From contig CAYVOD010000001.1 of assembly GCA_964453055.1 (NCBI GenBank), positions 35,081 to 99,080 on the forward strand: 64,000 nucleotides of DNA. The letters run 5' to 3'. A program made the translations under genes and the position numbers. Under the pieces are notes generated by a model. That model had not been told where the DNA came from, ran no database searches, and worked only from the letters and a program-made list of their open reading frames with translations. Origin of the DNA: UBA2256 sp964453055. Its GTDB lineage: Bacteria; Spirochaetota; Spirochaetia; Treponematales; Rectinemataceae. This document shows positions 16,933 through 24,507 of this stretch, one piece after another (position 1 is the stretch's first letter; the number at the start of each line of letters is the position of its first letter).

Positions 16933-16953
16933 TGTGCAGTCTTCGTGACACTA
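16933..16953 (-). repeat. Right terminal inverted repeat of the insertion sequence
   Basis: Reads TAGTGTCACGAAG then ACTGCACA on the minus strand, 18 of 21 matches with the left end. Confidence 0.85.
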
Positions 16954-16961
16954 GTAGAATA

Positions 16962-16991
16962 TTGGGCAGCCCCCAAAAAATGTGATATAGA
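16962..16991 (+). promoter_or_regulatory. Possible promoter of the ankyrin lipoprotein gene
   Basis: TTGGGC (16962-16967), 18-bp spacer, TATAGA (16986-16991), starting 8 bp after the right end of the insertion sequence. Confidence 0.35.
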
Positions 16992-17081
16992 TTAGCAAAG
17001 GGATTTTCCGCCGGCCTGATCGTGCCGATACATATAAGGACAATTCCTGTCTACATGCCGTACCCAAGGAGAGCTGCACGA

Positions 17082-19862
17082 ATGAGAGTAATCGAAAGGC
17101 TTCGACGCCTGAGTTTATACGCTGTGCTGGCGGCGTTGTTACTGGCCACGGGCTGCGCGAGCGCCCCTGCGGCCAAGGAGACGAGCCTCACCGATCTGGT
17201 CGTCGCCGGAGACATCAACGCCATCAAAAAATTCTACGCGAACCAAGAGCAGCTCAACCAGAAGGATGCCCAGGGTCTTTATCCCCTGCACTACGCGGTG
17301 CAGCGCGGAGATCCGCAGATAGCCGAGATACTCATCGTCTTGGGAGCCAAGCCCGACGTGACTGATCCCGCGGGCAAAAGCCCGCTGCGCTATGCCATAG
17401 ACAGGAAACTGCCATTAATGGCTTCGATGTTGGTGGATCGATCCGCCGACCCATTCATCGCAGACGCCTCAGGCTCTACCCCCGCCGAGGCGGCGCTCCT
17501 GGCCGGAACGGAGATGGTACGCGCCGTATTCAACGCCAAAAACATAAACGCTTCTGGCAAGGACGGCAGGACCGTCCTCCATATGGCTTCGGACAAGCTG
17601 ATGGTGAACGAGGTCGGGACACTCCTGGAATTGGGAGCTTCGGTTCAAACCAAGGACAAGGCGGACAGGACGGCCCTTGATCTTGCCTTGCTCTACCCAG
17701 ACCGAAAAGAAGCGGCGATGATAGCCGAGAAACTTATAAAGGGTGGCGCCAATCCGTCGTTCCCCGAATTTTCCTGGTTCGCCACTACGGTGCGCTCCAA
17801 TGACTTCAACACTGTCCGGTTCAGCAACGGCAACACGCCCCTGCACGAATCCATCTCCCGTTTCCAGCTGGGCTTTGCGGATTTCTTGCTTTCCCGGGGG
17901 TTGACGCCAAATATCAAGAACGTGAACGGCGACGCGCCCTTGCACACCACGGTAAGGACAGGATGGCTCGAAGGGGCAGAGATCCTGCTGAAGAACGGCG
18001 CCGATCCGGATATACGCGACGCGAAGGGCAACACTTCCTTGCACTTGGCTTCGCCTCAGACGGTTCGCCTATCTATGACCAAGCTCCTCCTGCGTTACAA
18101 AGCCGATCCGTCGCTGAAAGACATGGAGGGAAACACCGCCCTCCACAAAGCCGTCAAGCTCGCGTACGAGCCGCTTATTGTGGAAGAGCTCATAAAGGCG
18201 GGCACGCCGGTGAACTCGGCCAACCTCGATGGCGATACGCCCCTCATGATCTGCGTCAAGGCTGGAAATTATCAATATGCAGATGCGCTGATCACGGCAG
18301 GTTCCGACGTATTCCTCCGCAACCTGGCTGGCGAAAGTCCCCTTTCGATCGCCGTGGCACGCGGGACTCAGGCCGTGGACAAGATTGTCCTGGAATCCAA
18401 TGTCAATAATCGGGATAATGTGGGAAACAGCGTCATAGCCACGGCTGTGGCCATGAAGGGTTCGCCGGAAGTCATCTCGCTCATTCTGGCCAAGGGAGGG
18501 GATCCCAATACGAGAAACAATTCCGGCGACAACGCCCTACACGTAGCGGTTAGGCTGAATCTAGCCCAGCAAGGGCTTCTGCTGCTCAACGCCAAGGCCG
18601 ATATCTTCCCATCAAACTCGGCAAACGAAACTCCTGTATTCCTGGCTTTAGCGGCAAAGGACGGCCCCTATGACTGGTTTTTCACCTCCGCCGTGATCAC
18701 TGCCCGTGACTCGAATGGCGATACCGTGGGTCACCTCGCGGCCCGGAAGGACTTAGCCGACGGACTGGATTACCTGCGCGGCAAGGGCGCCGATTTGGAA
18801 GCGGTGAACGCTGCCAAGGAAACTCTGCTCCACGCGGCGGTAAAAACCGACGCCGCAGAGGCTACCAGGTACCTTATAGCCAATGGCGCCGTGCTTTCGG
18901 CCCGGGACGGCAACGGCGACGCCCCTCTCAATACGGCCGTGCTCTCGGGAGCCAAGACCTGCCTGCGGGTTTTGGTTCTATCAGGTGTCGATTTAAATGC
19001 TAGAAACTATACCGGAGAAGCTGCGCTGCACCAGGCCGTGCGCAAACAGAACAGCGAATTCGCCATCTACCTGGTCGATAGAGGCGCTTCCCTGGAAGTG
19101 CGAGACAACCGAGGCTTCACCCCCTTGGCAGCTGCCGCCCGGGAAGCCCAAACGACGATCGCCCAGTATCTGATCAAGGCCGGCGCATTCATCGACGCCA
19201 GGGATTATGCAGGCTCGACGCCGCTCTATCAGGCGGTGGACTCTGGCCAGCTGGATCTCATCCGCGGTCTCGTGCAAGCCGGAGCAGATATACTGGCCAA
19301 AAACGCCGCAGGTGACTCCGTGCTTCTCTCGTCGCTCAAGAAGGGTTTGGGAGTAATGCGAGAAATCCTTGGCAATTCTGCTAAGGACAAGGCGGACTCG
19401 GAAGGCAAGACGCCGCTGCGGCATCTTGTGCAGGCGAGAGCCACCGTCGACGCTCTCAAGCTCGCGCTTTCCGCGGGCGCCGATCCCTCTAGCAGGGACC
19501 GCTACGCCGACACCCCTCTCCATGCCGCGATCCGGCAGAAGGACACGGAAACAGTAGCCCTCCTCCTTACCGCAGGCGCAGATCCCTTCGCTCCCAACTC
19601 CAGCAGCGAAAGCCCCATCTCTCTCGTATTGGAGGAAAACTCGGAATCTTCCTTGCGCAACTTTGTCAGCGCCGCTGGGCTGGAAACAAAGGACTCAATG
19701 GGAGAAGGTTTCCTGCATTACGCGGTCAGGAAAAACAAGGTCGAAGCGGTCAAGGTCCTGCTCTCGCTGGGCGCGAGCAAGGCGGCTCGAAACAACGCCG
19801 GCGAAACGGCGAAGGATGTTGCCGTAGCGAAGGGGATGAACGACATTCAGGCTCTGTTCTAG
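17082..19862 (+). CDS. Ankyrin-repeat lipoprotein
   Basis: The 926-residue protein begins with a basic n-region, a hydrophobic helix and a lipobox ending in Cys25 (LATGC), so it should be a lipid-anchored envelope protein. Nearly all the rest consists of ankyrin repeats of about 33 residues, recognisable from the recurring 'G-x-TPLH-A' and 'LL-x-GADP' patterns. I see on the order of two dozen units from about residue 35 to the end, several degenerate. Such solenoids bind other proteins; the partner is unknown. The ATG at 17082 follows AAGGAG; in-frame upstream ATGs would place the signal helix too far inside. It lies downstream of the insertion sequence and ends in a strong terminator. It appears monocistronic. 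Confidence 0.93.
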   Translation: MRVIERLRRLSLYAVLAALLLATGCASAPAAKETSLTDLVVAGDINAIKKFYANQEQLNQKDAQGLYPLHYAVQRGDPQIAEILIVLGAKPDVTDPAGKSPLRYAIDRKLPLMASMLVDRSADPFIADASGSTPAEAALLAGTEMVRAVFNAKNINASGKDGRTVLHMASDKLMVNEVGTLLELGASVQTKDKADRTALDLALLYPDRKEAAMIAEKLIKGGANPSFPEFSWFATTVRSNDFNTVRFSNGNTPLHESISRFQLGFADFLLSRGLTPNIKNVNGDAPLHTTVRTGWLEGAEILLKNGADPDIRDAKGNTSLHLASPQTVRLSMTKLLLRYKADPSLKDMEGNTALHKAVKLAYEPLIVEELIKAGTPVNSANLDGDTPLMICVKAGNYQYADALITAGSDVFLRNLAGESPLSIAVARGTQAVDKIVLESNVNNRDNVGNSVIATAVAMKGSPEVISLILAKGGDPNTRNNSGDNALHVAVRLNLAQQGLLLLNAKADIFPSNSANETPVFLALAAKDGPYDWFFTSAVITARDSNGDTVGHLAARKDLADGLDYLRGKGADLEAVNAAKETLLHAAVKTDAAEATRYLIANGAVLSARDGNGDAPLNTAVLSGAKTCLRVLVLSGVDLNARNYTGEAALHQAVRKQNSEFAIYLVDRGASLEVRDNRGFTPLAAAAREAQTTIAQYLIKAGAFIDARDYAGSTPLYQAVDSGQLDLIRGLVQAGADILAKNAAGDSVLLSSLKKGLGVMREILGNSAKDKADSEGKTPLRHLVQARATVDALKLALSAGADPSSRDRYADTPLHAAIRQKDTETVALLLTAGADPFAPNSSSESPISLVLEENSESSLRNFVSAAGLETKDSMGEGFLHYAVRKNKVEAVKVLLSLGASKAARNNAGETAKDVAVAKGMNDIQALF

Positions 19863-19880
19863 AAATTGTTGAGCTAGCGA

Positions 19881-19922
19881 GGCGAGCAAAAAAGCCGGGT
19901 GGCTTTTTTGCTCGCCTTTTTT
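19881..19922 (+). terminator. Rho-independent terminator of the ankyrin gene
   Basis: A perfect 16-bp stem (19881-19896 with 19901-19916), GGGT loop and a run of six T. It begins 19 nt after the stop codon. Confidence 0.92.
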
Positions 19923-20035
19923 ATTCAGCTTCGTTAATCTTGCTGCTAGAAGGCTTGTTCTGGGGAGGCAGACGAATTCCACTGTTTTGCGTAAGTCTAT
20001 GCTGAAGGCTGGGCTTCTTTTTAATTCGGCGGAAT

Positions 20036-21064
20036 TCAGCCGCCGCATTCCGAGAGTTCTTCCCTCTCCCTAAGCTTCTCCAAGGCACGTTCCTGGATTT
20101 GCCGCACCCTTTCCCTGGTTATTCCCAACGCCTTGCCTGTCTCTTCGAGGGTATGGGTCAGTTCGCCTGAGAGGCCGTAGCGCAGTCTCAGGATGGTGGT
20201 TTCTCGCGCGCTCAAGCCCTGAAGCACGCAGTCGAGCACTTCCTTCAAGGTGGTTTTAAAAACCTCGGAGTATGGATCGACAATCGTATCGTCGCGTATC
20301 AGCTCCGAAAGCGACGTGGAATTGTCGTCGTCGATGGCGGAATCGAGGCTCGCCGTGCTCTGGGAAAATTCCATGACCTTGATCAGCTTCTGCCTGCTCA
20401 TGTTCAGCCTGTCGGCGAGTTCGTCCAGCCCGGGATCGCGGCTGAGCTCCTGGGTTAACTGCTTCGAGGTGTAATAGCATTTTCTGATGATGTTGAGCAT
20501 ATGCACGGGGATCCGAATCACCCTTCCCTGATCGGCCAGGCTTTTGATGATCGCCTGCCGAATCCACCACGTAGCGTAGGTGGAAAAGCGGTAGCCTCTG
20601 CTGTAGTCAAATCGCCCAACAGCTTCAAGAAGCCCGATATTCCCCTCGTCTATCAGGTCCAGGAGGCCCAAGCCCCTATGCTGATAGCCCTTCGCTATCG
20701 ATACCACCAGCCGGAGGTTTGCCTTTACCATTTTCTGCTTGGCGTCGGTCAGCTTCTGTTCCGTTTCCTGTATTTCGCGCTTCCCATCGATCAAGTCGTC
20801 GGAGGTGACCGCCTTTGCCCGCAAGTTTTCCAAGACTGAAGCAAGCTCGCTGATTTCCTTGCCGAGGGCTTGTTCCTCGCCGGCGCTGAGCAATTCGACC
20901 TTGGATATCTGATAGAGGTAAAGGGAGAGAGGATCCTGTTCTTCGGTCTCGGCTTTATCGTGCCTGGATTTTTTATAACTTTTATGCGCGGCTTGGGCTG
21001 AGCTTCGCAGTCCTGTACTGCCCTTAGAGGTCGAAACATCGTCATACGGCCAAGGCTGTACCAT
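20036..21064 (-). CDS. RNA polymerase sigma-70 family sigma factor (RpoD/RpoS-like)
   Basis: The 342-residue protein carries sigma regions 1.2 ('DPLSLYLYQISKVELLS', near residue 45), 2 ('NLRLVVSIAKGYQHRGLGLLDLIDEGNIGL', read in parts near 118-145; 'FSTYATWWIRQAI' near 160), 3 and 4 ('LEETGKALGITRERVRQIQERALEKLR' region near 305-335). It has no long region 1.1 or non-conserved insert, so it is closer in size to RpoS or small group-2 factors than to a full housekeeping RpoD. It should direct RNA polymerase to -10/-35 promoters. The ATG at 21064 is preceded by AAGGG at a rather long distance. A GntR-operator-like word (21131-21141) lies 67 nt upstream. Confidence 0.9.
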   Translation of the reverse strand: MVQPWPYDDVSTSKGSTGLRSSAQAAHKSYKKSRHDKAETEEQDPLSLYLYQISKVELLSAGEEQALGKEISELASVLENLRAKAVTSDDLIDGKREIQETEQKLTDAKQKMVKANLRLVVSIAKGYQHRGLGLLDLIDEGNIGLLEAVGRFDYSRGYRFSTYATWWIRQAIIKSLADQGRVIRIPVHMLNIIRKCYYTSKQLTQELSRDPGLDELADRLNMSRQKLIKVMEFSQSTASLDSAIDDDNSTSLSELIRDDTIVDPYSEVFKTTLKEVLDCVLQGLSARETTILRLRYGLSGELTHTLEETGKALGITRERVRQIQERALEKLREREELSECGG

Positions 21065-21130
21065 GGTAGTTCGGCCCTTACTTTAAAAAATACCGGTCCT
21101 CGCAGAGCCGTCCGGAAGCAATGCGATTTA

Positions 21131-21141
21131 TTGTCATACAA
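21131..21141. promoter_or_regulatory. Operator-like site, GntR/FadR type (distal copy)
   Basis: TTGTCATACAA fits the FadR-family consensus TNGTNNNACNA exactly. Ten of its bases (TGTCATACAA) recur at 21304-21313. It lies between the sigma factor gene and the nagA promoter. Confidence 0.4.
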
Positions 21142-21264
21142 TATCATTACCAAAAGAAAAAATAAAGAGCCATTATATATGAAAAAAATTCGAGCTCATG
21201 AGTTCGCGCTCTGGGCTCGCTCCTTAGGCCAGCGATATAAGCGATTTTTTACATGGATTTTTTC

Positions 21265-21293
21265 TTGACAGATTTGCATATGGATTCTATTCT
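21265..21293 (+). promoter_or_regulatory. Promoter of the nagA-gntR-TRAP operon
   Basis: Consensus TTGACA (21265-21270), 17-bp spacer, TATTCT (21288-21293). The predicted start near 21300 leaves about 43 nt before nagA. An operator-like word begins 10 bp after the -10. Confidence 0.65.
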
Positions 21294-21302
21294 CGGAGTA
21301 GG

Positions 21303-21313
21303 ATGTCATACAA
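21303..21313. promoter_or_regulatory. Operator-like site, GntR/FadR type (proximal copy)
   Basis: ATGTCATACAA contains the GTNNNAC core with TGT/ACA arms and sits at the predicted transcription start of nagA, where a bound repressor would block RNA polymerase. The second operon gene encodes a FadR-type regulator. Confidence 0.45.
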
Positions 21314-21342
21314 CGATCTGTTCACCGCAGGGGAGACTCGCT

Positions 21343-22512
21343 ATGATATATGAGGGAATTGAGGTACATACAAATGAGAGGATACGTGTCCATACCTCGG
21401 ACGATCGCATCGAAGCCGTAGAGCGTCTAGCTTCCCGCGGCAAACCCGATGCCGGAATTCCGGATCCGTCGTATCTCTGTCCGGGATTCATCGATCTGCA
21501 GATAAACGGATTCGCTGGCATCGATTACTCAAGCGAAGGCCTTGGAAGGCCAGAAATCGAGAATATAATCCGAGCCCTCGGCAGCTCGGGGACCGTACGG
21601 CACCTCGCCACGGTCATAACCGGCTCCCGGGACAGGATCACAGAAAGCTGCGCCTCGATAGCCAGGGCACGTAGAGAAAGCTCCCTCGCCCGAACCGCCA
21701 TCGCCGGCATTCATATCGAAGGTCCCTATATCTCGCCCCTGGACGGCCCTCGCGGCGCCCACGATAAAAAGCATGTGAGAAAGCCGAATTACGAGGAGTT
21801 CAAGGAATGGCAGGAGGCAGCGAACGGCGCGATCCGAATAGTAACGCTGGCGCCGGAGACGGAAGGCGCGATCGATTTCATAGCTAAGATAACCGCCGAC
21901 GGGGTCATAGCATCTATTGGCCACACAGCGGCCCCGCCCGAAGCTATCCGCGCCGCCGTCGCCGCCGGAGCTCGGCTTTCGACCCATCTCGGCAACGGCA
22001 GCGCCGCGTTGATACCCCGTCTCAAGAATTACATCTGGAACCAGCTGGCGGAAGACCAGCTTTCGGCATCCATAATCGCCGATGGCTTCCATCTGCCCGA
22101 CGACGTCTTGAAGGTCTTCGCCAGGACGAAAGGCCTAGAGCGCCTGATCCTGGTGAGCGACGTGGCGTTCTTGGCAGGGAGCCCCCCAGGGACCTATAAC
22201 TGGGGCGACATCGTCGTCGAAGTAAATCCCGATGGCCACTTGAGCCTCAAGGGAACCGAGTTTCTCGCCGGCGCCGGCCACCTCTTAGATCGCTGCATAG
22301 CGCGATTCGCCACCGCGACGAAGGCTTCGCTCACCCAGACTATAGGCCTCTGCACAGTTAATCCAGCCCGGTTGATAAGGCTTCCACGGGAAGCGACAGA
22401 GTTCGTTCCCGGAGCCCCGGCCTGCCTGACTAAATTCCGCCCCGGCCGCGGAAGGGAAGCGCTGACAGTCGAGACCTGCGTCATCTCAGGGGAAACAGTC
22501 TATGGTCGCTGA
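21343..22512 (+). CDS. nagA: N-acetylglucosamine-6-phosphate deacetylase family protein
   Basis: NagA-type amidohydrolases remove the acetyl group from N-acetyl amino-sugar phosphates. The 389-residue protein shows 'PGFIDLQINGFAG' (the first HxH is replaced by Gln-x-Asn, as in E. coli-type NagA with one metal), metal ligand Glu in 'HIEGPYISP', His in 'GHTAAP' and 'STHLGNG', and the catalytic Asp in 'LILVSDVAFLAG'. The last two motifs differ from the usual 'THLFNAM' and 'TDA', so the substrate may not be GlcNAc-6-P. The ATG at 21343 follows GGGAG by 7 nt; an in-frame ATG at 21253 lies upstream of the promoter. It leads an operon with a GntR regulator and a TRAP transporter. Confidence 0.82.
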   Translation: MIYEGIEVHTNERIRVHTSDDRIEAVERLASRGKPDAGIPDPSYLCPGFIDLQINGFAGIDYSSEGLGRPEIENIIRALGSSGTVRHLATVITGSRDRITESCASIARARRESSLARTAIAGIHIEGPYISPLDGPRGAHDKKHVRKPNYEEFKEWQEAANGAIRIVTLAPETEGAIDFIAKITADGVIASIGHTAAPPEAIRAAVAAGARLSTHLGNGSAALIPRLKNYIWNQLAEDQLSASIIADGFHLPDDVLKVFARTKGLERLILVSDVAFLAGSPPGTYNWGDIVVEVNPDGHLSLKGTEFLAGAGHLLDRCIARFATATKASLTQTIGLCTVNPARLIRLPREATEFVPGAPACLTKFRPGRGREALTVETCVISGETVYGR

Positions 22513-23287
22513 ACTCCAGAGCATCGAAAAGCAGAACCTTTCGAGCATGGTCAAGGAAAATCTCAAATTATACTTCATCAAGAACGGGCTCAAGGCGGGG
22601 GATCCCATCCCGACAGAGCTCGAGCTGGCCTCTCGCCTCAACGTGAGCAGAACCGCGGTGCGCGAAGCCCTTAAAAGCCTGGAAGCGCTGGGGATCATAG
22701 AGGTGCGCCCGGGTATAGGCCGTTTCCTCAAGCCCTTCAATTTCGATGCTATCCTGGAGAATCTCAGCTACGGACTCGATATGGACGGGAACGACTTCTC
22801 GGACATCTTGGATGTCAGGATCTCGCTCGAAGGCGTTTTCCTGGAGCGATATACCGGACATTACGGCGAAATCCAGATCAGGCACCTGCGGGACATAGTC
22901 GACGCCATGCGGCGCCTGGTCGCCGACGGAGGAGCCGAAGCGTCGATGATACAGCTTCATACCTTATTCCATCTTTCTCTCTATCGCGACCAAGGCAATG
23001 CCCTTCTCTTGAGCCTCATCAAGATCTTCGCCACGGTCCAGCGCAGCCTTACGCTGATGAATCGATATCGCACTCAGGACATGATGGAGTTTGTGGGCCT
23101 GCACGAAGCCCTGGTCAACGCGATAGAAGAAAAAAACCCGGCCAAGGTAAGGCAAATGCTGTTCGAGCATTTCAAGGAGGCGCTCGCCTGGAGCCGCGCC
23201 GAGACAGGATCCATCCCCTTCCCCGCGACAGCCGCCCTAACCGCTGCGGAAGAAGCGGCCAAGTCGCTGAATAGGGAGATTTCATGA
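22502..23287 (+). CDS. GntR-family transcriptional regulator, FadR/FCD subfamily
   Basis: The 261-residue protein has a winged helix-turn-helix (about residues 10-78, 'IPTELELASRLNVSRTAVREALKSLEALGIIEV' read in parts) and a C-terminal FCD ligand domain with 'DVRISLEG', 'HTLFHLSLY' and 'LHEALVNAIEEKN', which supply the Asp and His residues that often bind a metal and a small acid. Such regulators usually repress the operon that holds them. The start codon overlaps the end of nagA by 11 bases. Two TGTCATACAA words near the nagA promoter are its likely sites (inference). The effector may be the transported substrate or a breakdown product. Confidence 0.9.
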   Translation: MVAELQSIEKQNLSSMVKENLKLYFIKNGLKAGDPIPTELELASRLNVSRTAVREALKSLEALGIIEVRPGIGRFLKPFNFDAILENLSYGLDMDGNDFSDILDVRISLEGVFLERYTGHYGEIQIRHLRDIVDAMRRLVADGGAEASMIQLHTLFHLSLYRDQGNALLLSLIKIFATVQRSLTLMNRYRTQDMMEFVGLHEALVNAIEEKNPAKVRQMLFEHFKEALAWSRAETGSIPFPATAALTAAEEAAKSLNREIS

Positions 23288-23299
23288 TCGTGGAAAAAT

Positions 23300-23320
23300 C
23301 CCGCGATGGAAAGTCGCGGG
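23300..23320 (+). other. Intercistronic hairpin before the TRAP binding-protein gene
   Basis: CCCGCGA (23300-23306) pairs with TCGCGGG (23314-23320) around a 7-nt loop in the 61-nt gap between gntR and dctP. No T tract follows. It may protect the dctP mRNA end. Confidence 0.45.
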
Positions 23321-23348
23321 TTATGCAATTGCCAAGGAGGAGAATTCG

Positions 23349-24371
23349 ATGAAAAAATTCATCATCGTGCTAATCGCGGCCGCGCTTCTCGCGCCAATCG
23401 CGCTCGCGCAAACCCAGGGAGCCTCGGCGGAGAAGAAATTCACCCTCAAGCTCGCCGGAATAAAAACACCCGAGGATCCCGCGAGCAAGGCGATGGAAAA
23501 ATTCGCCGAGCTGGTGGGCAAGAACACGTCAGGGACCATTTCGGTCAAGACCTTCAACAACAGCGTGCTCGGTTCGATCAACGACATGTTGAGCGGCATG
23601 CCCAATGGCATAACCGACCTGTTCTACAACACGCTGTCCTGCTACAGCTGGCTAGGTGGCGCGAAAGTGTTCAATGCCGTCTCCGCTCCCTTCATCTGGG
23701 ACAATTATGACCAGCTCCAGGCTTTCCTTGATTCCGAGGTAGGCCAGGCCTGGTTCGAGGAAGCGGCCGCCAAGACTGGCGTCCGCGTGCTAGCTGCCGT
23801 CGGCGAGCTGCCGCCCCGTGAGCTGACGTCCAACAAGCCGGTCAGGTCAGCCGCCGATTTCGTCGGGCTCAAGGTGAGGACCGCCGAATCCGCCCTGGTC
23901 CAGCAGACGATGAAAAAACTGGGCGCCACCCCTGTGGTTGTTCCTTTCGCCGATCTCTACCTCGCCCTCCGCCAGGGCACGGTTGACGCGCAGGAGAACA
24001 ATTTCATCACGGTCAAGAGCTCGAGCCTCTTCGAGGTGCAGAAGTACTTCATGAAGACCGACTACATAAGGGACGTCTCAGCCATATTCATCAGCGAGAA
24101 TGTCTGGAAGCAGATGTCTTCGGCCCAGCGGGCGGTCGTGAAGGACGCCGCCGTCCAGGCATGCAAATTCGAAGCTGAGCAGATCGCCGCCCAAATGAAC
24201 GCCACGATGGAGTTCTTGAAGAAGAACATGACCTACGTCGATGTCGACGTAAAATCCATCCAGGACAAGCTGGGAGCCAATATTTACCAGGAGTTCGACA
24301 AGGCGGGGCAGTTGTGGCCGACCGGCACCGTCGACAAGATCTTCGATTTCAAGGCGAAGTATAAGAAATAG
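23349..24371 (+). CDS. dctP: TRAP transporter substrate-binding protein (DctP type)
   Basis: This 340-residue periplasmic protein captures the substrate for a sodium- or proton-driven TRAP transporter. A Sec signal peptide (MKKFIIVLIAAALLAPIALA) precedes a DctP fold; 'LGSINDMLSGMPNGITDL', 'GLKVRTAESALVQQTMKKLGATPVVVPFADLYLALRQGTVDAQENN' (in parts, residues 175-220) include the conserved Arg that usually clamps a substrate carboxylate. That Arg suggests an acid such as a sugar acid or sialic-acid-like compound. AAGGAGGAG precedes the ATG. Hairpins on both sides of the gene could raise its expression over the permeases. The symbol is used for the family only. Confidence 0.9.
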   Translation: MKKFIIVLIAAALLAPIALAQTQGASAEKKFTLKLAGIKTPEDPASKAMEKFAELVGKNTSGTISVKTFNNSVLGSINDMLSGMPNGITDLFYNTLSCYSWLGGAKVFNAVSAPFIWDNYDQLQAFLDSEVGQAWFEEAAAKTGVRVLAAVGELPPRELTSNKPVRSAADFVGLKVRTAESALVQQTMKKLGATPVVVPFADLYLALRQGTVDAQENNFITVKSSSLFEVQKYFMKTDYIRDVSAIFISENVWKQMSSAQRAVVKDAAVQACKFEAEQIAAQMNATMEFLKKNMTYVDVDVKSIQDKLGANIYQEFDKAGQLWPTGTVDKIFDFKAKYKK

Positions 24372-24454
24372 CGAAGCTCCCGAGCCGGGCTCGGAAGATT
24401 CGCTTTCGGATTCAAATCTGAGCGGGGTGCCGTTTAAATTCGGAACGGCGCCCC
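24371..24454 (+). other. Hairpin cluster between TRAP binding protein and permease
   Basis: The 136-nt gap between dctP and dctM holds GCGAA/TTCGC enclosing CCGAGC/GCTCGG (24371-24403) and an 11-bp stem with one G-T pair (24424-24434 with 24444-24454). No T tract follows. Such structures often stop or stabilise part of the mRNA so that more binding protein is made. Confidence 0.55.
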
Positions 24455-24507
24455 AGCGTCAAGCTGGATTCATCATCGGTGAGCCAGCTCCGGTTAGGAA
24501 GCGTGAT

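Larger units (their letters stand above)
15700..16953 (-). mobile_element. Insertion sequence, 1254 bp, single DDE transposase
   Basis: The element is bounded by 21-bp terminal inverted repeats with 18 matches, begins and ends TAGTGTCACGAAG / CTTCGTGACACTA, and carries one transposase gene on the minus strand filling most of it. If the element proper starts at GTGTCACG, a 2-bp TA duplication flanks it (15700-15701 and 16952-16953). Its composition is visibly less GC-rich than the neighbours, suggesting transfer. It sits between two divergent promoters whose -35 boxes are 8 bp from either end. Confidence 0.85.

Noticed and set aside
16962..16980. Terminator hairpin after the insertion sequence (TTGGG/CCCAA followed by A run)
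   Set aside because: Only five pairs, and the run is A on the plus strand. The stretch is better read as a weak promoter for the ankyrin gene.
24404..24420. tRNA-like T-loop (GGATTCAAATC)
   Set aside because: No acceptor stem, anticodon arm or CCA fits around it. The sequence is explained by hairpins between dctP and dctM.
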